This document shows positions 48,139 through 57,605 of a stretch of DNA of 64,000 nucleotides, in pieces. Source of the stretch: Microbulbifer sp. VAAF005. Lineage in GTDB: Bacteria; Pseudomonadota; Gammaproteobacteria; Pseudomonadales; Cellvibrionaceae. The translations under genes were made by a program, and so were the position numbers. The stretch is from NCBI RefSeq assembly GCF_030012985.1, contig NZ_CP120233.1, positions 310,001 through 374,000 of the forward strand, written 5' to 3'. The first letter of the stretch is position 1. Each line of letters begins with the position of its first letter. The notes below the pieces were generated by a model. That model was not told the origin of the DNA. It saw only the letters and a list, made by a program, of their open reading frames with translations, and did no database searches.

Positions 48139-48885
48139 ATCCTCATGTCAGGTTGACAGTTGAATTAAGCAGCTAACGAAACCTGAGTAATCGTTTATCA
48201 CTTTCTTAATACTTTTTTTCTGTTCGCTTCTCCTGAGCGAAGATCTTTCAACAGGGAAGCGCTGCATGGATAGCGCTGATAAAAAAGTTACCGGCTGGCT
48301 GATAATTATTTATTCAAATCCAATGCTGCCGGATTCGGAAAAATATAACCATTTCTATATGCAATATTTGTAAGTAAAGTTCTAAGCATGACATATAGTG
48401 TGCTCAGTTCTTTCGGTCTGTAGATAAAACTCTATTTTTTCTCCGAATATTTTAAGTTTTTCACTAGTGCTGTTGTCATTGTGGACAATTGATATGTATC
48501 TGGATTTTCTTAAATCTTTCAATCCACGAGTGAATTAATTGTTTCTGTGGCCATCTTGGCCGACGGCTGGTTGTCTATGGTTATATGTTGGTAAACATCG
48601 GTAGCCCCATTTAATACTCAGAAACCAATCTGTTATTTAGACAAGTCATTTATTGGTTTCGCAAATGTTGATGTCAGCCGTAAGATTTCCTCGGCCTGTG
48701 GTTCTATTGCTGTAATCCTATAATTGGTACGCAAATAAATTGTGATAGCAAATATTGAGACCGGTGAGTTCAGGTAGTTGTTTTAGCGGCCATCATGATT
48801 AACAATAGTGCCAGCGATATGTACACAATAACTTTGGCAATAGCTAAAAAGAAATAAACAACAATAATGTAGTGGGTGTACGCAT
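48139..48885. other. Intergenic region without genes, about 750 bp
   Basis: AT-rich, with no supportable frame or RNA. Its right end must carry the promoter of the cytochrome c / lactone oxidase cluster. Confidence 0.45.
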
Positions 48886-49272
48886 ATGGAACTGGTAGCT
48901 TTGCGCCGGGGCTTTAAGCTCTTGTCCCTGGTTTTGATACTAAATGTCATTCAAGGATGTTCTGAGCCTCCGCAGGATAGTGAAAAAAACCGGGCATTTT
49001 TGACCCAAAGAGCGCTGTCTCTTGCGCCCGCTGATCCGGAAATCGCTGAAATATATACTCGCACTTGCCGCAGCTGTCACAGCACTGGTGCCAGTGCCGC
49101 ACCCCTTACCGGAGATTTAGCCAACTGGAAGCCTCGTATGGAGAAGGGGATGGATGTGTTGGTGGAAAATGCTATCAATGGGTTCCAGGGTATGCCGCCA
49201 CTAGGCCTTTGTTTTGAGTGCTCCCCCGAGCAGTTTGAACAGTTGATTGTCTTTATGGCTACAGCGGAGTAA
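48886..49272 (+). CDS. Cytochrome c5-like lipoprotein
   Basis: 128 aa. A hydrophobic lipoprotein signal ends I-Q-G-C, anchoring the protein at the membrane facing the periplasm. The haem site is C-R-S-C-H, the distal methionine is in G-M-P-P, and the extra pair in G-L-C-F-E-C-S is the disulfide of the cytochrome c5 group. It is six bases before the Tat-exported lactone oxidase gene and is likely its electron acceptor. Confidence 0.88.
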   Translation: MELVALRRGFKLLSLVLILNVIQGCSEPPQDSEKNRAFLTQRALSLAPADPEIAEIYTRTCRSCHSTGASAAPLTGDLANWKPRMEKGMDVLVENAINGFQGMPPLGLCFECSPEQFEQLIVFMATAE

Positions 49273-49277
49273 AGGAT

Positions 49278-50672
49278 ATGGGGTTCAATCGTCGCCAGTT
49301 TATTAACTCTATCGCGATCGGCTCCGCATCATTAGCGGCCGCGCCTATCTCATCAGTTGCACGCACCTTATTGCAAGCTGCAGCCCCACCGACAAAAAAA
49401 GCGGGAGTACGGTGGCGGAACTGGTCTGGTTCACAAGAGTGTCTGCCGGCCCATCGCCTGGCACCCAAAGATATTCCTGCACTGCAAACGATAATTGCGG
49501 AAGCGCAAGGTACGGTCAGGGCGGTAGGTGCGGGTCACTCCTTCACTGCACTGGTACCCACTGACGATACAATTATTTCATTGGGCCGCATTACCGGTGT
49601 CGCCGACCACGATTCTGACAAAGTGCAGGCGACGATCTACGCCGGCACCCGTGTAGCAGACATTGGCCAACCCTTAGAGGATATCGGTCAAGCGCTGATT
49701 AACCAACCAGATATCGATGAGCAGACTTTAGGTGGTTGCCTGGCAACCGCGACCCATGGAACCGGTGCAGGCTTGGGTTGTATGTCCAGCTATGCAGCGG
49801 GTATGGAACTGGTGACCGCAGGAGGGGATACGCTCTGGTGTGATGGTGAGCAAAACCCCGAGGTGTTCGCGGCAGCGCAAGTATCCCTTGGCAGCCTGGG
49901 TATGGTGACCAAGGTGCGTATGCAGAACCAGCCCAGCTACCGTTTGCGTCGTGAATCTTGGGTAGCGCCCCTGGAAGAGGTGTTGGATCAGGCTACAGCA
50001 CTGGCAGAGGCCAATCGGAACTTTGAATTTTACTATATCCCGTTTTCTGGGATGTGCATGGCTGATTCCCACCAGCCGACCACAGAGGAAATCTTCTCTA
50101 CGGAGCGGGAAGATACTAATGAAGCAGTAATGACCCTGAAATCTGTGCGGGACTGGCTGGGTTGGTCACCGAAGTTGCGTCAGTTTGCGCTGCAAAATGC
50201 GATGGAAGATATCGAGAGAGAAGTCGTTGTCGAGTCCTCCTGGCGGAATTACGCCAGTGAGCGAAACGTACGTTTCAATGAAATGGAGTACCACTTGCCC
50301 CGCGAGGACGGTTTGAAAGCCTTCGCGGAAATACGTCGAACGATTGAGGAAAATAATCTGGATGTTTTCTTCCCTATCGAGGTGCGTTTCGTTAAAGCTG
50401 ACGATATCTGGCTGAGTCCGTTTTATAAGCAAGATTCCGTATCCATCGCCATACACCGCTACTTTGAAGAGGACCACCTACCACTGTTCCAGGCCATTGA
50501 GCCCATTATGCGCAAATATGGGGGCCGCCCGCACTGGGGCAAGTTAAACAAGCTACAAGGCTCGGACTTTGCCGAGCTCTACCCTCAGTGGCAGGATTTT
50601 CTTGAGGTTCGCCGAGAGCTAGACCCCAGTGGTAAGTTCTTAAACCCTTATCTGAAAACGCTTTTTACCTGA
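49278..50672 (+). CDS. Tat-exported FAD-linked oxidase of the D-arabinono-1,4-lactone / L-gulonolactone oxidase family
   Basis: 464 aa. Twin-arginine signal N-R-R-Q-F-I followed by a moderately hydrophobic stretch, so the folded flavoprotein is exported. The FAD PCMH domain has GTVRAVGAGHSFTALVPTDD (block VGAGHSF), GGCLATATHGTG and the helix SLGSLGMVTKVR. The C-terminal ALO domain ends with the family motif R-P-H-W-G-K. These enzymes oxidise aldonolactones or sugars; the actual substrate is unknown. The adjacent c-type cytochrome suggests electrons go to the respiratory chain rather than to oxygen. Confidence 0.9.
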   Translation: MGFNRRQFINSIAIGSASLAAAPISSVARTLLQAAAPPTKKAGVRWRNWSGSQECLPAHRLAPKDIPALQTIIAEAQGTVRAVGAGHSFTALVPTDDTIISLGRITGVADHDSDKVQATIYAGTRVADIGQPLEDIGQALINQPDIDEQTLGGCLATATHGTGAGLGCMSSYAAGMELVTAGGDTLWCDGEQNPEVFAAAQVSLGSLGMVTKVRMQNQPSYRLRRESWVAPLEEVLDQATALAEANRNFEFYYIPFSGMCMADSHQPTTEEIFSTEREDTNEAVMTLKSVRDWLGWSPKLRQFALQNAMEDIEREVVVESSWRNYASERNVRFNEMEYHLPREDGLKAFAEIRRTIEENNLDVFFPIEVRFVKADDIWLSPFYKQDSVSIAIHRYFEEDHLPLFQAIEPIMRKYGGRPHWGKLNKLQGSDFAELYPQWQDFLEVRRELDPSGKFLNPYLKTLFT

Positions 50673-50713
50673 GCAACGCTGCTCAGCAGTGAACCCTCAA
50701 AGAGGAAAGCACA

Positions 50714-52003
50714 ATGGATATCAAGCGACGAAAGCTAATACTAGGTGGGGTCGTGTTAGGAGCGGCGGCAGGTGTCGCCGTTCTTCGCCCTAAAGCGCAA
50801 GGGCAGGGAGGGCACAGAAAATACTTCTCCAGTGTTTCTAAAGCTCTGGATAATGCCGGCTTTTCTGGTCCCACCTTAGTCGTAGACCTGGAAAGTCTGC
50901 AAAAGAACGCCGATATATTAGCCGGCCACCTCAGAGGTCACTATGACTACCGGGTAGTGGCTAAATCTTTGCCCTCGCTAAACCTGCTGGACGCTATTAC
51001 TCAGCGAACAAATACTAATCGCATCATGGTATTCCAGCTGCCATTTCTACAGCAACTGGTTAAATCTTATCCAGTGAGTGATATTTTGCTGGGTAAACCT
51101 CTCCCGATTACTGCGGCAAAGGCCTTTTATTTTGGCACTAAGGCGGAGCATTTTGATCCTACGCGGCAGTTACAGTGGCTGGTTGACAGCCCCCGCAGAC
51201 TTAATCAATACGCCGATCTGGCACGATCGCTCAAACAATCCTTGCGAATTAATATCGAGATTGATGTAGGCCTACACCGGGGTGGCATTGCCAGTGCGGA
51301 AGATCTCTCCGCGATGCTCGGTATCATTCAGCGGGAACCCTATTTGGAATTTTCCGGTTTTATGGGTTACGACGCCCACGCCGCAAAAATGCCAGGTGTT
51401 CTCGGTGGACCTGAAAAGGCAATCACTCGGGGGTTGGATATTTACCAAAGCAGGGTGGAGCAAGCTAAGATCCAGCTGGGAAGTGCATTCCCGAAGGCGG
51501 CCACTTTGAACGCTGCCGGTAGCCCAACCTACCAACTGTACAAATCCCGAGCAGACCGGGCTCCCTGTAACGAGATTGCCGCTGGCTCGTGCCTGGTTAA
51601 ACCGACGGGCTTTGATATTCCCACCCTGTCTGATCATTTGCCAGCGGCGTATATCGCAAGTCCGGTATTGAAAAAATTGTCACAGACACAGATACCCGGC
51701 ATAGAAGGGCTCACCGGACCCTTTAGTTGGTTGAACCCAAATCGGGAGCAAAGCTTCTTTATATCTGGCGGCTATTGGAAGGCGGAGCCTGAATCACCAA
51801 AGGGCTTGTCGATCAATCCCATCTATGGCCGCTCCAGTAACCAGGAAATGCTGAATGGCTCCAAAAAAGTGTTACTGAATGAAGACGAGTGGGTCTTCTT
51901 AAGGCCCACTCAAAGTGAGTCCGTGTTCCTGCAGTTTGGTGATATTGCGGTCTACAGCAAAGGCGAGATTGTGGACCTTTGGCCGGTATTAGGTAACGCC
52001 TGA
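50714..52003 (+). CDS. Tat-exported PLP enzyme, alanine racemase-like N-domain (DSD1/D-threonine aldolase-like)
   Basis: 429 aa. Tat-like signal K-R-R-K-L-I-L-G-G, then a fold-type III PLP barrel. K84 in Y-R-V-V-A-K-S is the expected Schiff-base lysine, with N-I-E-I-D-V-G-L-H-R-G-G and N-A-A-G-S-P-T-Y binding the phosphate. In D-threonine aldolase and D-serine dehydratase a C-terminal His and Cys or Asp bind metal. The matching segment here reads P-T-Q-S-E-S-V and has no histidine, so the classical metal site seems lost. It follows the lactone oxidase by 41 bases, with AGAGGA upstream. A periplasmic role is unusual for this fold. Function unknown. Confidence 0.82.
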   Translation: MDIKRRKLILGGVVLGAAAGVAVLRPKAQGQGGHRKYFSSVSKALDNAGFSGPTLVVDLESLQKNADILAGHLRGHYDYRVVAKSLPSLNLLDAITQRTNTNRIMVFQLPFLQQLVKSYPVSDILLGKPLPITAAKAFYFGTKAEHFDPTRQLQWLVDSPRRLNQYADLARSLKQSLRINIEIDVGLHRGGIASAEDLSAMLGIIQREPYLEFSGFMGYDAHAAKMPGVLGGPEKAITRGLDIYQSRVEQAKIQLGSAFPKAATLNAAGSPTYQLYKSRADRAPCNEIAAGSCLVKPTGFDIPTLSDHLPAAYIASPVLKKLSQTQIPGIEGLTGPFSWLNPNREQSFFISGGYWKAEPESPKGLSINPIYGRSSNQEMLNGSKKVLLNEDEWVFLRPTQSESVFLQFGDIAVYSKGEIVDLWPVLGNA

Positions 52004-52093
52004 AATACACAGTTTGAATTATGGGCCACTACAGAGTGGGCTGAATAATACACAACCCAAACAGTGGGCAATTAGTAAGTCTTGGAGATACCG

Positions 52094-52519
52094 ATGATCT
52101 TTGAAATTGTTTTGGTGTTAAACACAATTTGGTTTCTAATGGGGTTTAATGTCTTCTCTTTGCGAAATCATATATTTGCCAAATTGCTGGTACCCAGGGA
52201 AAACAGAGATACCCCCGTGTTTAATATCTTGGCAGAATCGGGAAAATTTCTGGGTGGTTTTAACCTCTCATTGGCGTTCCTCAATATACTACTGCTAATT
52301 AGCCCCTCAGTATTTGCTACGGATGTGCAACGCGCTACGTTGCTGCTGGCCTTTGCTGTCACTCACGGAACACAATTTATTTACAATGTCCCGGTAGCCC
52401 TACAAAACCGAAAAGGTGAAGGGCCGTGGCAAGTTAAAGGCGTGATGCGTTTTATCTTTATCACTGACTTTATAATGATGTCACTGAACCTAATAGCCGT
52501 ACTTTGGATACTCCTTTGA
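52094..52519 (+). CDS. Four-helix membrane protein of unknown function
   Basis: 141 aa from the ATG at 52094 (GGAG six bases upstream; a TTG at 52082 is less likely). Four predicted membrane helices, about 3-22, 50-72, 78-98 and 115-138. Polar features are F-S-L-R-N-H in the first loop and T-H-G-T-Q-F in the third helix. I do not recognise a named family. It closes the cluster of exported redox and PLP enzymes and may hold a quinone or cofactor, but nothing seen proves this. Confidence 0.72.
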   Translation: MIFEIVLVLNTIWFLMGFNVFSLRNHIFAKLLVPRENRDTPVFNILAESGKFLGGFNLSLAFLNILLLISPSVFATDVQRATLLLAFAVTHGTQFIYNVPVALQNRKGEGPWQVKGVMRFIFITDFIMMSLNLIAVLWILL

Positions 52520-52585
52520 ATTTTAAACCCTGTGAAATTCGGTCACGCTGCATGTTGCGGCCGATAATGATCAGCATGCTAAATC

Positions 52586-52860
52586 CTAGATTGCCAACAT
52601 AAGTGACACACGCCTGCCCGCTAGAAATTCTAGTGGGCACAAGTAATTTAGAATCTTTCTTGGGCGGGTGTTTATTCGGAATACTGCATCGTCAATACGG
52701 CTTTTGGGTATCTTGTCAATTTCATACCTTGCTGGAAGAAACATTTCAGTAGACCATTCGTATTTTCGTTCAATCCACGCTCCCAAGAGTGATAATGCTT
52801 TGCCAAATATATTTGGCACCCCATTTTCTGTGTAATCGATCCTAGATTCCCACATTAACC
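52586..52860 (-). pseudogene. IS30-family transposase, 3' remnant
   Basis: The end of an IS30 transposase: in one frame H-S-W-E-R-G-L-N-E-N-T-N-G-L-L (the conserved region holding the catalytic Glu), then after a frame break I-N-T-R-P-R-K-I-L-N-Y-L-C-P-L-E-F-L. The 5' three-quarters, including the helix-turn-helix and both Asp residues, are absent. It is a non-functional relic. Confidence 0.85.
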
Positions 52861-53238
52861 GATAAATAGGGAGTTAAATCGCCGATATTTTAGTGGTCAC
52901 TCTTAGAGTCCTCTTCTTTGACTTGAGTGTTGAACAATATGCGATTCAGTGGGAGTGATAGGATAGGCCGCTTACTAGGTTTAGCTGGTAGCTAAAATTA
53001 ACTAACCAAGTGGTACTTAAATTGGGCATGCAAATACCTTAGGCATATTAGACAGAACAAAATGACTAAATATCAATAATATGTTAATATTTTGTGATTT
53101 TCTAGAATGCTTATGGGTAGCCTACGAGTATCTGGTAGTAATTGAGATGGATGAGGGCTGGCGATGTCGTACGATCCTGTGATCTGGTTCAGGATATCGA
53201 AAAGCTCATCCTTGAAGTATCATTTGGGTTTATAGAGT
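52861..53238. other. Intergenic DNA next to the IS30 remnant
   Basis: About 380 bp, AT-rich, without a gene. The inverted repeat that should end the IS30 element was not recognised. Confidence 0.4.
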
Positions 53239-53547
53239 ATGAGAATTCTAAAGGTTTTGGTCATATCGGGTTCGATTCTGTCCACTGGTTGTTCAGTTTT
53301 TCTTGGAGAGCCGGACACGAGGGTTAAGCGATTTGGTGATTGGGAACTTTGCACAAAGCTGGCCGATAAAACTTTTAAATATCATTCTCAATGGCACTGG
53401 GCTATAGCCAATGAGATTAAGGCTAGGGATCTGGGGACTTCACAGAGATGTAAGTCAACGTATACCGCAAGGATGAATCGTTTTACAGCTAGGAGCGTGA
53501 TTAAGTCTGTTTCATTTGAGGATGCTTTGAACCATAACTTTGAGTAG
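53239..53547 (+). CDS. Small putative lipoprotein
   Basis: 102 aa. Signal peptide and lipobox L-S-T-G-C, then a soluble, basic domain with four Cys in total (C18, C38 (approximate), C71, plus W-E-L-C). No family recognised. The ribosome site is weak. It lies between two transposon relics, in DNA of low GC, and may be acquired. Confidence 0.45.
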   Translation: MRILKVLVISGSILSTGCSVFLGEPDTRVKRFGDWELCTKLADKTFKYHSQWHWAIANEIKARDLGTSQRCKSTYTARMNRFTARSVIKSVSFEDALNHNFE

Positions 53548-53990
53548 TTCCAAGATGTGCCAGCTATCAAGCGTTCTTTAATTGTAGTTGCCGATGGCTG
53601 GTAATAACTGCCACATGGACTTGTGCACCTCTGTCAAATCAAGTTACTTAAAGCACGTGATTGGATAGCATTATCAAGTCTTATGCTGGGGAGTAGGGCG
53701 GTGTTGTTGTTTCAACAGCATCCGCTAGTGTGGATTGTTGGTGTACTGAAAGTTACATCTCCGCCAGCTTCTGAATGTACTTTATCAATAGCTGAGATAT
53801 GGCTGCATACAAGTACGTTCTTAGCTTTGAGGACGGGATTGGCAGCTTGGTTAAGGCGTGCTTTCTTCGGTTGCAATGGTCTTATTATATAGTTGGAGGT
53901 GGTCTGCAATGATGAAATTTAGATCATTAATTAATTGCGCAATTTTTTTTTGCGCTAAAAGTTTGATTATGTAAGCTTATTGGAAATAAA
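53548..53990. other. Intergenic DNA left of the IS1595 element
   Basis: No credible gene. A frame at 53623-53892 lacks a ribosome site and any known resemblance. Confidence 0.4.
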
Positions 53991-55034
53991 GCCTTTCCTA
54001 ATTACCACTCATGCTAAGCCAATTTTTAGTAACCTTTCCGGCATCGGCGGCGTCCGAAGAGAGACGTAAACCAGTCTTGGAATGAGTGCCGATAAATCAA
54101 ACCTCCGATTAAAGCGATATTGAAATTCTGCCAAATAGCGCTGTGCATATTTCGGTCTAATAGAATGGTAAGTACTACGCAGTGCACTCTTTAAATTACC
54201 AAGTACCGTATTTACCCAATAGAACTCAGGCTCTTCAACAGAAGCTCTGCCACCACCACAAACAATTTTGTCATGCACACAACCGGCCTCCTTAATGGCA
54301 TTGAAGCATGGAAGACCATCTGAGATGACTGTGCTGCCACTACAAAGGGATTTTTTACTCCAGGTTGAAATTTCACTGCTTTTGAAGCCCTTGATAATTG
54401 AGAGCTTAATACGGGTTGGATGTCCCTCCTTGGTTGTTTCAACGGCAGCTACAAAGGGAGTTTTACCCTTGGCTCCGCGCCCCGGTTTGCATCCAGTACG
54501 CTCACCACCGAGATAGGCATCATCTAGTTCAATAAAACCGGATAGTTTGTATCGCTGGTCTCGCTCCATCATCACTTGCATGAGTTTCTGCTTCATGCGC
54601 CATGCTGCGTTGTAAGAGATGCCCAGATGTCGAGATAGCTCCATACAGGAAATACCCTTCTTATCCTGTGTAATCAGGAAGATACCGAGAACCCAGGTGG
54701 TAAGGGGGAGCTTCGTAGAGTCAAAAATCGTACGGGAGGTAATCGATGTCTGACGTCGACACCGGTTACATTGCTTAAGCTTGCGATAAGCGAGGTCGCA
54801 ATGCTTGTCATGTCCGCAGTGAGGACAACTAAAGCCATTGGGCCAACGCCATCGCGACAGCGCATCGAAGCACTGTTCCTCGCTGCCGTACATTTTGAGG
54901 AATTGGATCAAACTAATCCCCTTCTGAAACTGTACCTTGTTGCGAGCCATGCTGTATTCCCTTGCAGATCAACGAGATATCTGTATTTATATACAGTTAA
55001 GATTGACTTAGCAAGAGTGGTAATTAGGAAGCCT
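53991..55034. mobile_element. IS1595-family insertion sequence
   Basis: An element of about 1.04 kb with one transposase gene and imperfect terminal inverted repeats of about 27 bp. The left end contains TTCCTAATTACCACTC-A-TGCTAAG (within 53991-54018) and the right end is its complement with one change (55007-55033). Matching 8-bp flanking duplications were not visible, so it is old or has rearranged. No passenger gene is present. Confidence 0.82.
54009..54950 (-). CDS. IS1595-family transposase
   Basis: 313 aa, apparently full length. The N-terminal zinc ribbon (C-P-H-C ... C-N-R-C) is followed by the helix-turn-helix ELSRHLGISYNAAWRMKQKLM (block GISYNAAWRMKQ) and the catalytic domain with I-E-L-D-D-A-Y-L-G-G, V-I-S-D-G and Y-R-F-N-R-R, matching the DDN-type site of this family. 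It lies between the inverted repeats of the element, with the stop inside the left repeat. Confidence 0.95.
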   Translation of the reverse strand: MARNKVQFQKGISLIQFLKMYGSEEQCFDALSRWRWPNGFSCPHCGHDKHCDLAYRKLKQCNRCRRQTSITSRTIFDSTKLPLTTWVLGIFLITQDKKGISCMELSRHLGISYNAAWRMKQKLMQVMMERDQRYKLSGFIELDDAYLGGERTGCKPGRGAKGKTPFVAAVETTKEGHPTRIKLSIIKGFKSSEISTWSKKSLCSGSTVISDGLPCFNAIKEAGCVHDKIVCGGGRASVEEPEFYWVNTVLGNLKSALRSTYHSIRPKYAQRYLAEFQYRFNRRFDLSALIPRLVYVSLRTPPMPERLLKIGLA

Positions 55035-55360
55035 TTTGTACCTCTGCCGCTAGTGGCCACCCTGAAGGGTTATAGCTTCTGGATTGCTCTTCTCCAAGTT
55101 AGATGTTTAATTTCATGCACTAGCTGCAGTTGCCTATTGCTGTGAGCTAATCATCTTATAGCCTCATGATTAGCTCATTTGGGATCTTAAATCGTGGTTT
55201 GCCTTTGGTGTGCTATTTAGCTGCCCCATTTCAATTTAATATGTTCATCTGGGGGGCGAAGGTAAATAAAATTATTCCTAAACAAAAAATACAGGGATAG
55301 TTTGATAATTACGTATGTATTTAAGGCCCAGGTATGTTTTGGAAACTTCTTAAATGGACT
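55035..55360. other. Intergenic DNA between the IS1595 element and the MITE-like repeat
   Basis: No gene or RNA recognised. Confidence 0.4.
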
Positions 55361-55522
55361 TAAGGAACCTCTGGACAATTCCGTGATGCCTCCGGTTTTT
55401 AAGACGGTTCAGAATCAGGGTGTGGTTATACAGGAATGTTCAGATCTATCAAGCGGTCGCAATACAGGGGGCGCGTTGAAAGGGCCCGCAGTGATATTAC
55501 AGAATTCTTCAGCGGTGCCTTA
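55361..55522. repeat. MITE-like dispersed repeat, copy 2
   Basis: It matches copy 1 (5919-6092) through its length with many differences: the left end has AATTCCGTGATGCC, the middle CAGATCT and GCAATACAGGG, the right end GATATTACAGAATTC. The terminal inverted repeat is less perfect than in copy 1. The orientation is the same. It ends at the 3' end of the lysR gene. Confidence 0.65.
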
Positions 55523-55531
55523 AATACCCTT

Positions 55532-56440
55532 CTATCGTCCATTTAGACTGTTGTAGATAAAGTCCACACAGAGTTTTATCTTGGGGATTTGATATTTACC
55601 GCGTTCGTAAAGCAGGAAAACTCCCAAATCGCCACCGGGGCTAACTGAAACTTTACCTTCGCAAGGAACTTGTACCAGCTCTCCTGATTCGAGATAGTTG
55701 CAAATACTCCAAGAGGGCACACAAAACATGCCGCGATGATTTAGCGCGGCTGCTGTTAGGGCCTTACCATTATTGCTAATCACCTTTGGGGACAGTTTCA
55801 ATGGCTGCCACTGACCGTCAGTGAGCATATACCACTCAATGACTCCCCGTGGCCCCCGGTATTGCAAGCTGGGAACAGACTCAATCGCTGACTTGTTCAA
55901 GGGGCGGTCGTGTTCCAGGTTTGCGATAAATTGTGGTGTGGCTACGAGAGAGAATTCATTACTAGACAGCCGCTTAGCAATAACATGCTCATCAGGTGCA
56001 AACCCCCCGCGAATTGCGATATCAACCGGGTCCTTTCCCAGCTGCGACAAGTCGTCGTTATAACTTAAGTCAAATACGATATTGGGGTAATGCTGTGAGA
56101 ACTTTTCCAGTACGGGTGTTAAGTGCTGCTCCCCATAAGTTGGAAGGCAACTGATGCGAATCAGCCCACTGGGCGCTTCAAATGTCTGGCTGACTAGCTC
56201 ATCAGCTTGTTCGAGCTGGCGAATAGCCTTAGTGACCATGGAGTAGTAGAGTTTGCCGAGTTCCGTCACCTTGACTTGCCGGGTGCTACGTTGCAATAGC
56301 TCGACCCCTAAGGAGCGCTCAAGGTCCTTAACTCGGCGGGATATCGATGATGCAGGTACCTCAAATTCCTCAGCAACTGCAGTGAAACTATTCAGTTCTA
56401 CCACGCGCTTGAAGTAACGCAACGCTCTGATTTTGTCCAT
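55532..56440 (-). CDS. LysR-family transcriptional regulator
   Basis: 302 aa from the ATG at 56440 (GAGAAG upstream). The winged helix-turn-helix lies at about 1-60: F-K-R-V-V-E-L-N-S-F-T-A-V-A-E-E-F-E-V-P, then A-S-S-I-S-R-R-V-K-D-L-E-R-S-L-G, in the pattern of the CrgA-like subgroup. The effector domain follows. It is divergent from the zinc-binding dehydrogenase-type gene at 56592, which it probably controls. The ligand is unknown. Confidence 0.94.
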   Translation of the reverse strand: MDKIRALRYFKRVVELNSFTAVAEEFEVPASSISRRVKDLERSLGVELLQRSTRQVKVTELGKLYYSMVTKAIRQLEQADELVSQTFEAPSGLIRISCLPTYGEQHLTPVLEKFSQHYPNIVFDLSYNDDLSQLGKDPVDIAIRGGFAPDEHVIAKRLSSNEFSLVATPQFIANLEHDRPLNKSAIESVPSLQYRGPRGVIEWYMLTDGQWQPLKLSPKVISNNGKALTAAALNHRGMFCVPSWSICNYLESGELVQVPCEGKVSVSPGGDLGVFLLYERGKYQIPKIKLCVDFIYNSLNGR

Positions 56441-56591
56441 AATCGACTTCTCATAGTCTCTAAGTAGCAAAATTCACTCCTGATTATTGCCAAATTGACA
56501 AAAGACTTATACCCAATAGTGCCTGTTTTTGTGTCTGCGCCATGGGCATTATCGCCCTCAACGTGTGTTGAACTGATTGTTAGGATGACCA

Positions 56592-57605
56592 ATGAAAGCT
56601 TTGAAAATGACTCGCTATGGGGATATTGATACTTGTCTAGAGCTTCAATCTGCTGAGATACCCATCCCCCAACCTGGTGAGGTACTGGTTCGCGTACATG
56701 CGGCCAGTGTAAATCCAGTCGATAATATGGTGCTGCGCGGAGAGCTTAAGTCGGTGCGCAAAGAGGTATTCCCGGCTGGTGTAGGGAGAGATGTCAGCGG
56801 TGAAGTTGTGGCTGTGGGGAAAAATGTAGCGGGGTACAGTGTAGGCGATCAGGTTTTTGCCCGAGTGGGGGAGGATCATGTGGGTACTATTGCCGAATAT
56901 CTCACTATTGATACTTCGCACTTGGCAGCAAAACCTGAAAACTTGTCGCACTTTGAAGCGGCGGGTATTCCGCTTGTGGGGCTGACATCATATCAATCTC
57001 TGATAAAAGTAGCGGGCTTGAAATCCGGTGAAAAAGTGCTGATCCATGCGGGATCAGGCGGTGTTGGTTCTATGGCAATCCAATTAGCGAAGTCCGTAGG
57101 TGCCTATGTAGTAACGACAACAAGTACTGCAAATGTAGACTGGGTGAAAGGGCTAGGGGCTGACCTTGTGATTGACTACAAGAAGGAAGACTACCTTCAA
57201 TTACTATCTGATATGGATGTCGTGTTCGACACTTTGGGCGGCCAATATACCTTGGACGCATTTAAGGTCCTGAAAACAGGGGGGCGTGTCATCTCAGTCA
57301 AAGGGGCTTTGGATCCGCAGACTGCTGAAGAGCTTGGGCTGAGTTGGTTACTCCGCAAAATATTGGCACTTAAATCGCGAAAACTGATGAAGGCCGCAAG
57401 AGCAAAATCGGGGCTTTATCGGATGGTTATTATGGAAGCTAATGGAGGGCAGTTGAGTAAGCTTGGGAATCTGTACCGGGAGAATGTTCTTTTTCCGGTG
57501 ATAGACCAAGTCTATTCTTTAGAACGGAGCAAGGAAGCATTCGCATATCTCGCTTCAGGGCGTGCAAAAGGTAAAGTGATTATATCTGTGGGTGAAATTC
57601 ATTAA
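56592..57605 (+). CDS. NADPH-dependent quinone reductase-like MDR oxidoreductase
   Basis: 337-aa member of the medium-chain dehydrogenase/reductase superfamily, quinone-reductase branch. N-terminal GroES-like part with A-A-S-V-N-P-V-D and G-R-D-V-S-G-E-V; Rossmann motif HAGSGGVGSMAIQLAKS (block GSGGVGS). The catalytic-zinc ligands of alcohol dehydrogenases are absent, as usual for this branch. It ends GRAKGKVIISVGE. It is divergent from LysR with about 150 bp between, suggesting response to a quinone or electrophile. Confidence 0.92.
   Translation: MKALKMTRYGDIDTCLELQSAEIPIPQPGEVLVRVHAASVNPVDNMVLRGELKSVRKEVFPAGVGRDVSGEVVAVGKNVAGYSVGDQVFARVGEDHVGTIAEYLTIDTSHLAAKPENLSHFEAAGIPLVGLTSYQSLIKVAGLKSGEKVLIHAGSGGVGSMAIQLAKSVGAYVVTTTSTANVDWVKGLGADLVIDYKKEDYLQLLSDMDVVFDTLGGQYTLDAFKVLKTGGRVISVKGALDPQTAEELGLSWLLRKILALKSRKLMKAARAKSGLYRMVIMEANGGQLSKLGNLYRENVLFPVIDQVYSLERSKEAFAYLASGRAKGKVIISVGEIH

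Noticed and set aside
48886..52519. Calling the four-gene cluster an ascorbate or erythroascorbate pathway
   Set aside because: The ALO-type oxidase family is broad, and the PLP enzyme and cytochrome do not belong to that pathway.
53623..53892. 89-codon frame left of the IS1595 element
   Set aside because: No ribosome site, no recognisable similarity, and composition does not suggest coding.
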